Below, piece after piece: positions 45,065-57,809 of a stretch of DNA of 64,000 nucleotides. How positions within the stretch are numbered: the first letter of the stretch is position 1; each line of letters begins with the position of its first letter. The stretch spans positions 254,335,333 to 254,399,332 of the forward strand of contig OZ010793.1 in the NCBI GenBank assembly GCA_963932465.1. Reading direction: 5' to 3'. Below the pieces are notes generated by a model. The model was not told the origin of the DNA. It worked only from the letters and a program-made list of their open reading frames with translations, and did no database searches. The DNA is from Maratus speciosus (lineage: Eukaryota > Arthropoda > Arachnida > Araneae > Salticidae). Position numbers and translations under genes: made by a program.

Positions 45065-46155
45065 CAGTAGCCTACCGCTTAACCGGCCTAAACGGGACCG
45101 AGTTGTAGCCGGTTAAGAGAAAAACCGGTTAAAGCGGAGAAGTAAAAAATAATTAAATAAGTATCTGCGTAATTTAAATAATTAAACCCGTACGATGCAT
45201 TTAGTTTTTCTATTTGTGTAGTTTTCAAAAAGTACATATTTTCTATATATTTTTTTAATGAATACTAGTTATAATTAATTGTATTGAAAGAAAAATTATC
45301 ACTGATAACAAGTAATGAAAAATATTTCACATAAACTAAATTTTTGAAAATCGCGTCACACGCCTTTATAAGAAGTTGAAATTGTTCTACACAACTTATA
45401 TTTAAGTTTTAAAAAAACCCTTAAAGAAATCAGTGAGCTTCTTCTGTTGAAGGCAAGATGTCCGACATTTTGCAGTATAATCTCTCCAACTCTTTAACAT
45501 CATGTTTAACCAAGGAAGCTGTTAGCCGCTGCTCAACATAGCCTAGCGCCAACTCTAATGCTTTTACCCCTTCCGTATGAGGAATTTTAGCAGTGTCAAC
45601 TAAAACTGGATCGTCATTAGGATCGTCTTCGTATTGAACAACATCAGTTACAGTCCTAATTATATTCTCGTCAAATAATGTTTCATGCTTGAGATCTTTA
45701 TCAGATTCAAACAACTCTTATACATCTTCTACGGTGATCTGTTCGTATTCCTCAAGCTTTTTAATTAAATCTTTTTATAAAACAGTTTGCAGAAAGATCA
45801 GACATTATAAAGTTCCGAGCATGGGGAAATTGCACTTTTGACCATTAAAAACACAAAATCTCAAATCTTCCTGGGGGACATCTCATTGTTCCTGGGGGAG
45901 GGAGTGACCAACCCCCCCCCCCGGGCTACACCCTGAATTCAACACTGATGAAGGCCAACAAGTATCCATTTAGAACAGGCGTTCTCCTTTCTGAATTTTG
46001 CCTCCTTCCCCTCGGGATTGAACTTCAACTCGAAAGCACAAGCTGAGTTCCCGAGGCCGTCATCCCTGAATTTTGCCTGATATTGGGGAACAAAATCGGC
46101 CGGTTAAAGCGGAGTTCTGGTTAAGAGGAGACCGGTTAAGAGCTACCGGCTACTG
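45065..46155 (-). mobile_element. Tigger-type element, 1091 bp, deleted
   Basis: TA at 45063-45064 and 46156-46157 flanks ends CAGTAGCCTACCGCTTAACC and the complement of CAGTAGCCGGTAGCTCTTAA. AACCGG motifs (CGGTTAAAGCGGAG) occur near both ends as subterminal repeats. Only the end of a transposase gene remains. The ends differ from the Tigger at 6299, so it is a different subfamily. Confidence 0.88.
45430..45775 (-). pseudogene. Tigger transposase C-terminal remnant
   Basis: The minus strand encodes LIKKLEEYEQITVEDV, a stop at about 45719, then ELFESDKDLKHETLFDENII, DDPNDDPVLVDT, and HTEGVKALELALGYVEQR. An acidic linker followed by a helix of the type EA-KALELAL-YVEQQ is typical of the tail of Tigger transposases. 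DNA-binding domains and catalytic residues are absent. It sits inside matching TIRs, which fits internal deletion of a once complete element. Confidence 0.72.
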
Positions 46156-46157
46156 TA

Positions 46158-47861
46158 TTAGGATTTTCCTAGTTTATGATAGGTAAGGCAGATGGTAAAA
46201 TTTGAGTGCGTATGTCCTCAATAAAATTACTATGCTGCCTTTACGTTTAAATAATATGAAAATCTATGTGAATATGTAAGTTAATATATTTTTTTATTAT
46301 TATATATATAATTTTCTTCGTTTTTATTATATTTATTTATATTAATTTTAATTAGTTACTTTTAATTTAAGGTAATTGAAATTAATTTATAGGGATAAAA
46401 TATCATTTTTCATTAGAATTAAATATAATTACAATATTAATTGGACACTTAAATGAATAATAATAATTTTAAATTGGATAAGATATTATACAGAAGGGGA
46501 AGGGAAAAAAAGGAAAATTATTAGTTTACTTATTTAGTTTATGTAACTTTTGTTTATTTATTATTATTTTTCTCTACTAATATTGGAATTTGTAAAAGAA
46601 AAATATTTTTTAATTTGCATTCAATGATGTTGCATAATAGGATTTTATTATGTTTAAATTTACATAATAGATGGCAGCACCAAAAAATAAATCTATAATG
46701 CAATTAGAGCATCTAACATAGATATATTCTTTTATTTTCTTCCTTCATCACTAGGTACTAGGCTATTAGCCAACTATTAACTATAATATTGTGAAATAAG
46801 TGATTTGGGAATTTTTAAAATTAGTTATATAAATTAAAAAATACTAATAGGTAATTTATATTTTAATATTGTAATGATTTCCTATTTTTATTAATTAAAC
46901 GTATTTGTCAAGGTACTTTAACAACATTAACTGCAAACATTGGATATAATATTTCTTTTAATTTAACTCTAAAAATAACCTTATACTTTTAGACTCGGTA
47001 TACATACTACTATGCTACATATACTACATGTAACTCGGTATACATTTTTCTTCTATTAGTTTGGTCATGTGGTCGTTCGGGTGCAGAGAGAGTAAATTTA
47101 TTCAGCTTTTAGCTTTACTCTCTACAGAAAACGACTGCCTTGCTTATTATTTGAATTCTGTACCCTTGAAAAAGTAATTCAGTATATAATCATTTCATTT
47201 ATTTATTTTTATCTGTATCCATATTTCTCTTTTTTCTTCCATTTTAATCAACGTAAGATAGTACATGGGACTATAATTTTTATAAAACATCTGGTTAATG
47301 TGGTGTTTGTGTTTTCATATTATTGGTAATTTTCATTATCTTTCAATGGTATTATTGTACAGCAAGTTTAATATATATTTGGCGTAGACAGTAAAGGTTC
47401 ATCCCATAGACGATTGTCCCCCGATCTTAGTCTTTTACATAATACGTTCAAGTACGTAGTTCAATACATTACGAGATACAATCAAGTCTTTCGCGTAACT
47501 TGGTGTCTAATTAACGCAAAAGTTCAGATGGGTTGTAAACATCGTTGTGGAACTGACAATAAAATATTCTTTAACATATCTACTTTTCTCACCTCGTATT
47601 TTCTGTATTTTGAAAAATTGAATTTTGTGTTTCCGATTCTCATTAATTTTGCCTAATGTGTGTAATTTATTATTAGGTATTCATATTTATGGTCACATCT
47701 ATAGTACTATGTAATTTATCAGATACCAATTTTTTACATTACTATATACTTCAAATAATTTCTCATTTATTTCCTCCATGAAGTTATTCTAGCATAACGT
47801 TCAAATTCAGATTATTTTTCGTAAGAAAAAAAATCTCATAAAAAAAAATAGTTTCGGAATA
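46158..47861. other. Very AT-rich DNA, no gene seen
   Basis: Long A/T runs and TATA strings, especially 46200-46900. No recognisable coding sequence or element end. Confidence 0.5.
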
Positions 47862-47869
47862 TTCTGATA

Positions 47870-48332
47870 CAATAGAGAGCAATTTAAAAATTATAAGGGA
47901 GGGGGGCTCAAATAGTTATCAAGTCCGGATGCTCAAAATAGCTGCAAACTGGAAAAATCATTTAACCGCAATGCGTCTCATTAATAAGTAATTATATAGA
48001 TTGATTAATAATTAATTTTATTCAGTGTTAAAAATGTGTATACGCATTATTTCAAAATAAACATTAAAGAATAAATTAAGTTTTACGATTTTTTGAAATA
48101 TGACAGCAGAGTACGAAATAAATATTTCTATAATAATACATAAAAAAGAGGAAAAATTGTACTTACAATTTTTGGAATCATAAAAGAATATAAATGCGCT
48201 TTCGCTGAAATTGCGTTCGAAATGGATTCCGCATCAACTTTTATTTCTAGGTGGATGTTCATCAATGCAAGTCCAACTTGATTTCCAATTAGGGGGGCTT
48301 GAGCCCCCCTCCCCCCTTTTCCTACGCCCCTG
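47870..48332. mobile_element. hAT-like MITE, 463 bp
   Basis: Flanked by perfect 8 bp duplications TTCTGATA at 47862-47869 and 48333-48340. The right end is the complement of CAGGGGCGTAGG, a hAT-type terminus; the left end CAATAGAGAGC is poorly matched. Just inside both ends is GGGAGGGGGGCTCAA, inverted. The element was probably damaged at its left tip after insertion. Confidence 0.75.
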
Positions 48333-48340
48333 TTCTGATA

Positions 48341-50318
48341 TGTGATTAATAACTACCTTTCTCTTATAAATAATAACAATTAAAAGCGAGGCATGACATG
48401 TGTTTTCGTCATGTTCATTGGTGGTTCGCAACATTTTAGCAGCCCTACGCTAAAGCAGTAACCGAGATAAGAACTATCCCCACCCAAACCCGAAGAATAA
48501 TTAGAAAGGCCATATCTATATGCTTTCATTTGAAAGTGTATAAATTTCCCCTTTATTCCTGGGACAAAATTTTCGCTACAGTGTTGTATACCCCAGTGTT
48601 GCATTACACGAGTACATTTTTGATTTAAAATGTTGCTGTTGTTTTTTGTAGTTCTTACCTTATAAAATAGAAATAAATGTTTAATTTTTTTTTTCGTTGA
48701 CGATATTATGAGTACTGAAATCGAAAAGCATTATTTTTGATATTGCAACGTATGATATTACATTTATAAATGCATTCCGTTCTTTTATGGCTTTGTAACA
48801 GATTTATCGATTACAATATCATAATTTTTAATTTTGTAGCATCATTTAAGAATTAAATATGGTGTTTTCTACTTAATAAAATCTTTTTTCAACAGAATAT
48901 CATAAAAAAAGAGAATAAGCATTGTAAAAACAATTGTACGCTTTTTCTTAAAAGGAATGGATTCCTTCAAATTGCCGATGAGCCCACTGTATTTGCGTGG
49001 CTCTAGCTCCATTGGCTGGATTATGTGAGGCGTGCTAAAAAGCTGTGCACGCAGTATAAAACAGATTCGGATATCTGCGCGAATCTAGGAATTGAGCGAA
49101 TACTTCATTTTAAATCTGAGACATGACAGCTCTAGGCATTTTAAGGAAAAGAAAATTGGAAAAAATAATTATATATTATCTCATTGCGTAACGGATAAAA
49201 ACAAAAAATTTTTTTTAAATATGCTTGCATATATGAAACGATAAAGCTAAGCCCCTTTTTAAAATTTAAAAGCCCCTTTTAAAATTTGAAATCCCCGTTT
49301 AAAGAAATAGAAATTTAAATTTAGAAATTAAAATTCACACTTTTTAAATATTTTAGTAATTCTGTCTCAATGATTAAAACTTTTTTTGCCCCTGAAAAGT
49401 TCGTTTACCCGCATCGAATCTTATAACTTTAAAAGATCGTTTTGTCGCATTTCATGAGAATACTTTTTGCTGGCGTTAGCGCAACATTAAATTCTATCGG
49501 CATCCCGTGGGTCGAATTTGAGCCAACGCCTTGCCTCGGGCAATCAATCATTGAGATCGCGGCCAGTTAAATTAGAAATATGCTCAGTTTGATAGCTAGG
49601 ATCTCTGGCAGAAATAGTGCAAAATACCTCATATTTATACCATTGCACAAGTCTCTGAAGCGAAGATTTTAACAGCTAAATCATCACTAATATTCACGCC
49701 AGTCTGCTCCAGGGGTCGCCTTGCGATAAAACTAACGCCCGATGACCGAAAGGATTAAACTCTCAGTTCTTATGCCAAAGGGGCCTGATTTCTCAAAAAG
49801 GATGTAACGAAGCCAAATAAATCAGGTCCCCAGAAAAGACTGTGTGGTTATTCCGTATGGAAAAACTGTGTCTTCTTTTAATCAGCCACGCACTTTCTCT
49901 CAGACTTTCCTTGGATCCCGTACAGCACTCATTGCCCGCGACTACATGAAAATGCTAAAGAGCTCGTATGGAGCGATCTTCTGTACGCCTTGCTGGATCC
50001 ATAAACTTAGAAAAGATTCATTCGCCCATGACTCCCGATGTTCTTGATGCTAACGAGTCTGCGAAACAGAAACACCCCTGACGACAAAATTCCTTTCATA
50101 TATTTAAGACGTTCTACATTGTCTTTATTTTTCTATGGGCATAGCCTAATCTATAGATGATCGGACGCATCGCCACTGATGGGTCTGTAGCAACAATTAT
50201 TTCTCCTCCTGATGAATTTCTGATAGACCTGGTCCTATGCTTTGACATTTTATTACTTATTCTTTATTAATATATGTTTACTGTAGACATTATTAATAAT
50301 TTTTACGCTTCATCTACC
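48341..50318. other. AT-rich to moderate DNA, no gene seen
   Basis: Base composition is less AT-biased around 49500-50060, but I find no splice-bounded coding segment. A 67-residue open stretch at 49844-50047 has no recognisable domain. Confidence 0.4.
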
Positions 50319-50330
50319 GTAATTTCAGTG

Positions 50331-50411
50331 TTGGTGTTATATACGACGGCCAATTATCTACACGAGGGATATAGACCTGGAGGGAGTGTCCTCCGCGGGG
50401 GTCTTTCTAAT
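50331..50411 (-). mobile_element. 5'-truncated tRNA SINE fragment, 81 bp
   Basis: It carries only the 3' part of the SINE family at 27882 (minus strand: ATATCCCTCGTGTAGATAAT, then GGCCGTC and a tail). It is flanked by 12 bp duplications GTAATTTCAGTG at 50319-50330 and 50412-50423. The loss of the tRNA head with intact duplications indicates incomplete reverse transcription rather than later deletion. Confidence 0.85.
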
Positions 50412-50423
50412 GTAATTTCAGTG

Positions 50424-52100
50424 AAATTCCCAAATTAAAAATGGTCTTTTATTTTTATTTTTTCTAAAAAGTTAGTTTCTTCAAAATATATGAATTCGTT
50501 AACCATTTTAGTTTAGTCTGTAGAAAATTATACAATACCGATTTTTTTTTTTTTTTTTTTTTGTGAAAACTAATTTTCGTTTTATTTCTGTAATAAACAT
50601 AATACTGTTGTATCAATTAAAGGCAAATTCTATTTCAACTTTTAAAGGGTATAGCTACCCATTCTGCTGTTTTTGAATGCCACTATTTTCGAATAGTAAT
50701 AATTGTCTTATTTAAACATAGAATTTCTGTCATTAAATATAACAAATGTTTCTATGCCGCAATAGTTGTGCTCGTAAACCGGGAAAGTTGTCAGCTATGA
50801 GAGGCTCATAATGTAAGAGAATTTTATACAAATTGAGTGCTTCGTATCAGAGGTGGTTATTTCTTATAAAACTGCATATGCAGTCGTAAATAAAAAATAA
50901 ACCAGATGATATACCCTGCCAGAGTTGGGCAAATTTATAATCTCAATTATCTGCCAAGTAATTACAAGTTAATCGTGTGTAATTGACTATAGTTACACAC
51001 ATTAAAACACAGAAATTTTGTCAAATAATAAGAATGAGCGATTCCAGCTGCAGTGCTATAAAAAAATTTTACGGCATGTAATTTTAACTATAATTAATTA
51101 TATAAAATTAAATTTTAATTGCATTGGAGATAATTGCAATTACGAATTTGCTCTACTCTGTACCCTACCTACAGGTAATGGCTTAGCCCGAATAGTCTCA
51201 TATGGGAAAACTATGAACGAATGGCCCCAACCCCCTTCCTCGCTCCTCGAGAATCAACATTAGCGGTCTGTGGTGTGGAATCTCATATATTTTTCTTAAA
51301 TTATTCCTTGTTTCTAAATTTCAGTTAAAATTAACTTTAACTTACATATTTTATCCTAAATCCTAACCTTTATTTCAGTTCCCATTGTAATTTTCCTCAA
51401 AGAAAAGAAAGAAAGAAAAGATATTTAACGTCTCTATCACTAAAACGGCTCTCACATAGATAGAATTCGTTTAGATATTATTCACCCTCACTAGATATAA
51501 AAAAAAAAGAATAAAGATCGACTTTGCTTTTCGGCCAGTAGAAATAACTCTTTCCTCTGCTTAATTTTTGAGATTAACTTCCTCGTTAAATCATAAACAT
51601 TTCCAGTACATGCGGTTTGTTTTGTCTTTCACGTTATGTTCCCTAAACTTTGCTCCTAACATACAAATTGGTGCTCGAATTATTTCTGGCTTACTTTCTA
51701 GGACTGGTATGCTGGTGGACCTGCCACGAAATTCAAAATTCTCCTAATTGTCCAGAGCCTAACAGAAAAATTTTCTCATATAATATCATTCATTTTTTCT
51801 GTGCTCTTTTCGCCAATTGTAGGATGCCAATGTGTGTATTACAGAATGATTAATTCAAATGCTCGCTCTCGCTTCACGAACTCAGTCATGTGAAAAAGTT
51901 TCTTAAAAATTCTCTGAGGCACCATCCCTATCCATTTCTGTATGAAATGATTTAATTTTTCATTTCTACTCCAAATAAACAGATTTAGTAAAAAGCGATT
52001 TAAAAGCAGTTATTTTTATAATTTATCACAGTCTACAGCTATTTATAAACTCCAGCGAATGCATACAAACTGAACTTGGTCAACATTTACGATCGTCAAA
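50424..52100. other. AT-rich DNA, no gene seen
   Basis: A T-rich run lies near 50542-50562. No recognisable coding exon or element. Confidence 0.45.
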
Positions 52101-52102
52101 TA

Positions 52103-52621
52103 CACTATATGGACAAAGGTGACCGGTCACTTGCGATTTTTGACGTTTTGTTAAATATCTAAAAAAATACATGAGGGATTAACCTGAAACTGCAGGTTTG
52201 TAAACAGTATAGTATAGGTCATATACTTCCGCGAAGATCTTTTCCCGAAACCCCATAGGGGACCGTCAAAAAATTGAAAAAGAACGAATATCTTTTGGAT
52301 AACCCTGTAAAAACTAATGGAGCAAAAACGTTTAAATTCGAGATTATTAATAAGTAGCTTATTGTAATATGCTGCGTTCATTTTTATGAGGAAACACTGT
52401 AAAAAAACGGACTAAGATACGTAAATACTACTGACAATCTATAGACGCCAGTACTATTTCCGTATTTTAACGGAACTTTTTCCCGGTAAATTACAGAAAA
52501 TTTTCCGTTAAATTCCAAAAAAAAACGGAAAATTTTCTGTAATTTACCGGGAAAAAGTTCCGTTAAAATACGGAAATACTACTGGCGTCTAGATTGGCAG
52601 TAGTATTTCCGTATTTTAGTC

Positions 52622-52656
<35 letters not shown>

Positions 52657-53769
52657 ATTAAGGTTTTTATAAAAAACAGTTCCAAATTTCGCCAAGTTTT
52701 TTGCTTATAATTTCCAGAGTTTTTAATATAAAAAAAAACGTTCTTTTCAGAAAATATGACGAACAACATTGTACACAATACTCTGAAGTCAGAATTTAAA
52801 AATAATAAAAATAGGATGAAAAATGAGCAGGTTTACTAAAAAATGTTTCACTGCGCATGCGCGAATGCAATCAAAATATAATGTGCATAATGTGTTAGCT
52901 AAATGTATAGAGCAACTTTTGTAAAAGTCTCAAAAACATAGTTTGAAAAGTCTGATAATAATCATTTATAGAATAAGCTCAAAATCCGTTGTTCCCAAAA
53001 TGAAGCAAAAAGATGAGGGGTTGTATCCAAATACAGTAGTACTGAAAATATTGTGTATGCTAAATTGGCACTAATCAATGGATATATGGATACAACCCCT
53101 CATGTTTTTGCTTCATTTTGGGAACAACGGATTTTGAGCTTATTCTATAAACGATTATTATCAGACATTTCAAACTATGTTTTTGAGACTTTTAGAAAAG
53201 TTGCTGTATACATTTAGCTAACACATTATGTACGTTATATTTTTATTGCATTCGCGCATGCGCAGAGAGGCCTTTTTTAGTAAACTTGCTCATTTTTCAT
53301 CCAATTTTTATTATTTTTTTAATTCTGACTGCAGAGTATTATGTACAATATTGTTTATCATATTCTCTGAAAAGAACTTTTTTTTAAATTAAGAACTCTG
53401 CAAATTATAAGCAAAAAACTTGGCGAAATTTGCGACTGTTTTTATAAAAACCTTAATTTCTCTACGAGTATACATGCTATCCTCATAAAAATGAACACAG
53501 TATATTACAATAAACCACTTATTAATAATCTCGAGTTTAAATGCTTTTGCTGCATTAGTTTTTACAAGGTTGTCCAAAAGATATTCGTTCTTTTTCAATT
53601 TCTTGATGGTCCCCTATGGGGTTTCGGGAAAAAATCTTCGCAGAAATATATGACCTATACTGTATTGTTTACACACCTGCAGTTTCAGTTTAATCCCTTA
53701 TGTATTTTTCTAGATATTTAACAAAACGTCAAAAATCGCAAATGATTGGTCACCTTTGGCCATATAGTG
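52103..53769. mobile_element. Foldback Tc1/mariner-type element, 1667 bp
   Basis: TA at 52101-52102 and 53770-53771 flanks ends CACTATATGGACAAAGGTGA and the complement of CACTATATGGCCAAAGGTGA, a common mariner-like terminus. The arms are inverted copies nearly throughout and meet near 53035-53085. Shared blocks include GACGTTTTGTTAAATATCTA, CCCCATAGGGGACC and AACAACGGATTTTGAGCTTA (inverted). The left arm is lengthened by an insertion at 52397-52652. No coding sequence. Confidence 0.9.
52397..52652. mobile_element. Palindromic insertion with near-perfect hairpin
   Basis: It starts CACTGTAAAAAAACGG and is itself a palindrome. The core 52443-52590 has arms of about 66 bp (AGACGCCAGTACTATTTCCG ... 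complement) around a loop of about 14 bp, with very few mismatches. At the right end the A/T tract of the terminus has grown to T30 (52623-52652) and the final CACTGT complement is lost. It interrupts the left arm of the foldback; the right arm shows the uninterrupted sequence. Confidence 0.8.
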
Positions 53770-53771
53770 TA

Positions 53772-55634
53772 TTTTAAAGTACAGAACTATACTATACGGT
53801 CCTTAGCCATATTTTTTACCTATAAATTTCGTTTTAATGACCAATACTTATAAGTTAATTCATGGGAACACCACTATTTATTCTCCTCTCCTCCACTGCT
53901 AAATGGGGAAATTGGTAATTTTATCGTTCGCACGTGTATTCAAGAAGTGCGCACCTACCGTAATACATTTTTCCTATACAACATTTAATCTGGTCCTAGC
54001 TATCATTGCTTTCTGAATAGCAAATTTTACACATAATTTTCCCATAAAAACAGAGAGTGTGCGAAGTTTAAAAACAAATTCAGAATATAAGGGGCGTATA
54101 CTAGAGATCAGTTCGGGCTCACTTTTCGCATCCGGAGACCGCCCGAGTCCGACGATTTAATTCCGCGTTCAAAACATCTTATGATCCGAGCCTGAGTCGC
54201 GAGCCCGATACTGAAAGTATGCAATACCCCCCCCCCCCCCCCTCCCCCTCTAAAAAAAACGTTGCAATGATGTTTATAAAAATTGTTTTAAATATGATAT
54301 CTCGTTTTTTAACTACTTCTTACATGGAAATAATTGTTAATCCGCAGGACATAATTAATTTTAGGAAATTTACATTCAATCTTATCAAAAGAGAAAAGTT
54401 TAGTCTAAAATAAAAATATACTTCCTGGAAAGGATTCTCATATTTTCTCCCACAACAAGCAAACTTGATGGACACATTAACGAAGTACGTTTTTATAAAT
54501 AAATAACTGAAATTTGCAGAAATTACTATTCATATAACAAAAAAATGGAACACCGGTTTTCTATTTCTTATAAAAAGTGTACATCTTAAATTATAATCGA
54601 TTCCTTCTTCAAAAAAATCGTTCGTAATTCTCGTGTCCTTGAAAATCAGCTTAAATTAATTATTTCATAACGTTGTCTGAAAGATCCAATGTTTTTATAG
54701 GAAAAGAGAAACACTACTTTCTATCGGAGTAAAAATACATGCCAATTATATCTATTTATGAATGAAACTGACTTCGTGAATGTAAAGAGCATAGACGCAG
54801 CATGAGCAGAATTCATGATGAAAAATGGACGGAATCACTAACGTTATTTTCATAAAAAGAGTGATTATGACTCGCACACAATATAAGACTAAAAATTTGC
54901 AAATCTTGAGCTAATGCTGGTTGATTTAAAAGAAATTTGCCTTAAATCTGTAAAAAAATTAATGAATAAATAAACGTTCCGATTTAAAATTGATTCTAAT
55001 GGCGCCATATCAACGTCAATACCAGGCATAAATTTGCAAACATCACAAATTTTCTTTTAAAATAGCATTCTGATGCTAAAGAAAAAAAAACGATTTCTGT
55101 TTTCGCTTTATTCTGATCAAAATAGCATTAAAATGACTGTTGCGCTCTTCCGTAGTCCAGACGTTCATTAATTTTCCCGGATCCCCGATCACCACTCGTG
55201 CAGACTTCGAAAAAAATGTTATTTTTATTTGATATGCTGCCACCACCGATATAAATTCGTGATATCGGACACGATGTGAGAAAGATTATCAAAACTGCTA
55301 AACTTATTCAATTAATATTAAAGAACAAGTTATTTAAAACGTAACATTATTTACATTTAAGGGCTCAGATATAGACGATCCGGCCAGATACTAAGTTTAT
55401 AACAAATAAACTCTACGTGCTGGGTCAACTTATTAAAATGCACTATTTCCTTCTCACCCTATGTATCTCATTAGGTTTATCGGAGGACCACGCAGGACCC
55501 CTCCGCTCGGAACTTAAACCCTTTCCCGCAACTCACTAAATCTCACTCCAGTAAACTCAATCAAAACACTACGACCTCTTTTTACCAGGTTTACGCCAGA
55601 ACTGCCTTCTCTCTTATCTAAAACTTACCCCATC
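53772..55634. other. AT-rich DNA with dispersed repeat
   Basis: A C16 run lies at 54227-54242 after a GC-rich stretch with GAGCCCGA-type strings (54110-54215). 54860-55090 matches the dispersed repeat at 39955-40270. No gene is visible. Confidence 0.45.
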
Positions 55635-55642
55635 CCGTGGCG

Positions 55643-56033
55643 CAGGGGTGATTCTGTTCCGAATTTTCCTAAAATTTCGAAAATTTAAGGCATTCGTTTC
55701 CGAAAATAAAATATCGGTCATCAATTCGAAAATTCAAACAAAAAATTTCATGAATTTCGACAAGTGGTCACCGAAAAAAATCAATTTCGTCAATCGTTTG
55801 CAGAAAAATCGCCAAAAAGAAATGCGAAAAAGCGCGAGTTTCGCTCGGGGATCACGGAAAAAAAGCGAATTTCGTCAAAAAAGTGCGAAAAAACACGATT
55901 TTCGTCGAAGGGGCGCAGGAAAAAACACATAGTTAGTGTAGGGAGTGGATTCCCCCCCCCCCTCTGCTGTAACCTTTCAGAAAATTTGCTGTGAATTTCA
56001 GGAATTTTTTTTTAATACTCAGAATCACCCCTG
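55643..56033. mobile_element. hAT MITE carrying the 31 bp minisatellite, 391 bp
   Basis: It has perfect 14 bp inverted ends CAGGGGTGATTCTG and perfect 8 bp duplications CCGTGGCG at 55635-55642 and 56034-56041. The interior (about 55740-55925) contains units such as AAAAAGCGAATTTCGTC and GCGAAAAAACACGATTTTCG that match the minisatellite at 33690-34490. This is the clearest evidence that the minisatellite belongs to a hAT-derived family. Confidence 0.93.
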
Positions 56034-56041
56034 CCGTGGCG

Positions 56042-57527
56042 TCCGCTATCTCGGTAGACAGTCCGTCAACTTCTTTGTTTGCCTTATCTGAGGTACGCGT
56101 TCTTGACTAGAAAGGGAAATCGGAATTCCTTGATACAATGGAGCTTGTCCATACAATACTGTCTAACTAAAATAGCTCGGATCAACTTCAAGATACGAAA
56201 AAAAAATATTACCTCAAACCCTAAGTACGTAGAAAATTATACATATGAAATACAATAAACAAGTACAAAGATAATATCAGATAATAGTAATCTTAATTAT
56301 TTACATGCTCATTAGGTCAAAAACATGACAATGACTTAAAATGGAATAGGTAAATTTTAAGGGAAAAACCGTTATTTTTATTTTTTTTATACAAGAATAA
56401 AGTTGTCAATTTCAGAAAGATTGAGTCCGAGATTGAAGTTTGATATAAAACGGAGCTCGCCTCATCTCTAGCTTGTACCAGTACACCCTTTACAACCTTG
56501 CATTGTAACTTGTAATTTTTAGTTTAGCTATAGATATTAGTGAAATTTCCTTTCGTTTGGCACCCTAATACTATTGCTAGAGACTTATTAAAAGGTTAAT
56601 TTAATTATAACAGCCCTGTACATAAACAGGGACCGATTTATAAATTTTGGGGTCTCGGGCACAGATGCTCATAGTGCGCTTGAATAAAAAAAATAAAAAA
56701 GATATATTGAAAACAATACTTACTGAGATAACCAATGTAGACTTTAATAATTACTTTAAAATATCCATTTAAAAATTAAATTTGTAATCATTAATTTAAT
56801 TTTAAATAATTATTTCATAATTACGAAATTCAAATTAGACGTTTTATAATAAAATATGTGAAATATAAAAATACAATATACGAACACAATAAAATGTGGA
56901 ATGAAATGTAAAACTACATCAGATTTTGGGCAATAACTGAAAAACCTTCAGCGGCATTTGGGGGTCCATTGCAGCCAGAGAAGCATTTATGTGTTTCCTT
57001 CTTGTTGGCAACTTAACATTCAGTCTATAGATGGATTGTCTTGTAAAATAATGAGCCATTAGGCATAGAATAAATGTAGTGTTTTAAACTACTTAAAAAG
57101 TAAGTGGCAATAAAAATGAAATATATAAACAATTTAAAATTTTAATAATTTTTTAAAAAGATTAAGATTATAGACATTTTTTAAGATTAATAGTTAAAAA
57201 TTAAAATAATTAAGTCAAGGTAAGAATAAAATGTAGAAATTTAAGAATTAATAATATGCTTGAAGATAGAGTATAGCTGTAGTTACGAGAACTACTAAAA
57301 TTAAAGTTTAAAAAATGGTAATAAATTAAAGTTAGCACATGTTAGCACATGTTCAGAAATTACACTCACCAGGGCAGGGCAGATAAAGCTGTTAAGGGGG
57401 CGGCAATCAACTTTAACATAAAAAAAAGCACTAATCAAGGCAATACTTTTTTTTTTTTTCACTATTCTTGAGAAAAATATTCAGAAAAAACAAAAAAGAA
57501 ATAACCTTGGTGTGGTGAACTCAAAGT
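56042..57527. other. AT-rich DNA with two element fragments
   Basis: 56500-56620 is a decayed copy of the TTAA MITE family seen at 24414 and 24941. It is cut at 56627 by CAGGGACCGATTTAT, a hAT-like end whose partner I could not find. GTTAGCACAT is duplicated near 57335. No gene is visible. Confidence 0.5.
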
Positions 57528-57682
57528 TCACTGTGTGTCCATAATCATGGAATATTTCACCCGTTTCCGATGCTGTGTTTCAAAGGCATCATAGTCAGGT
57601 AGTTCCGCTACAATTTCATTTGGCAAGTCGTACATTTTTTTCGCACTTGGCAAGATAGTTAGCAAGATCTTGGCAAGAATTT
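57528..57682 (-). CDS. Candidate terminal exon, unrecognised protein
   Basis: On the minus strand a good splice acceptor (TTAATTTTCAG) is followed by about 51 codons ending in TGA at 57528-57530. The peptide reads ILAKILLTILPSAKKMYDLP, then NEIVAELPDYDAFETQHRKR and VKYSMIMDTQ. Its balanced composition, with few of the low-complexity features of surrounding DNA, makes it look like real protein. I do not recognise the family, and upstream exons are not identified. It could also be a transposase fragment. Confidence 0.35.
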
Positions 57683-57809
57683 CTGAAAATTAAGAAATGA
57701 CATATTTTGGTGCATTTCATTATTTTCATATTCCATTACTCCATATATTGGTTCAACGTGGAACGGAAAATTTTTAAAGTGTATAATACCAGCTTTCACT
57801 CTTGTCAGC

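Noticed and set aside
49844..50047. Host exon candidate (67 residues)
   Set aside because: No splice sites at suitable positions and no recognisable domain.
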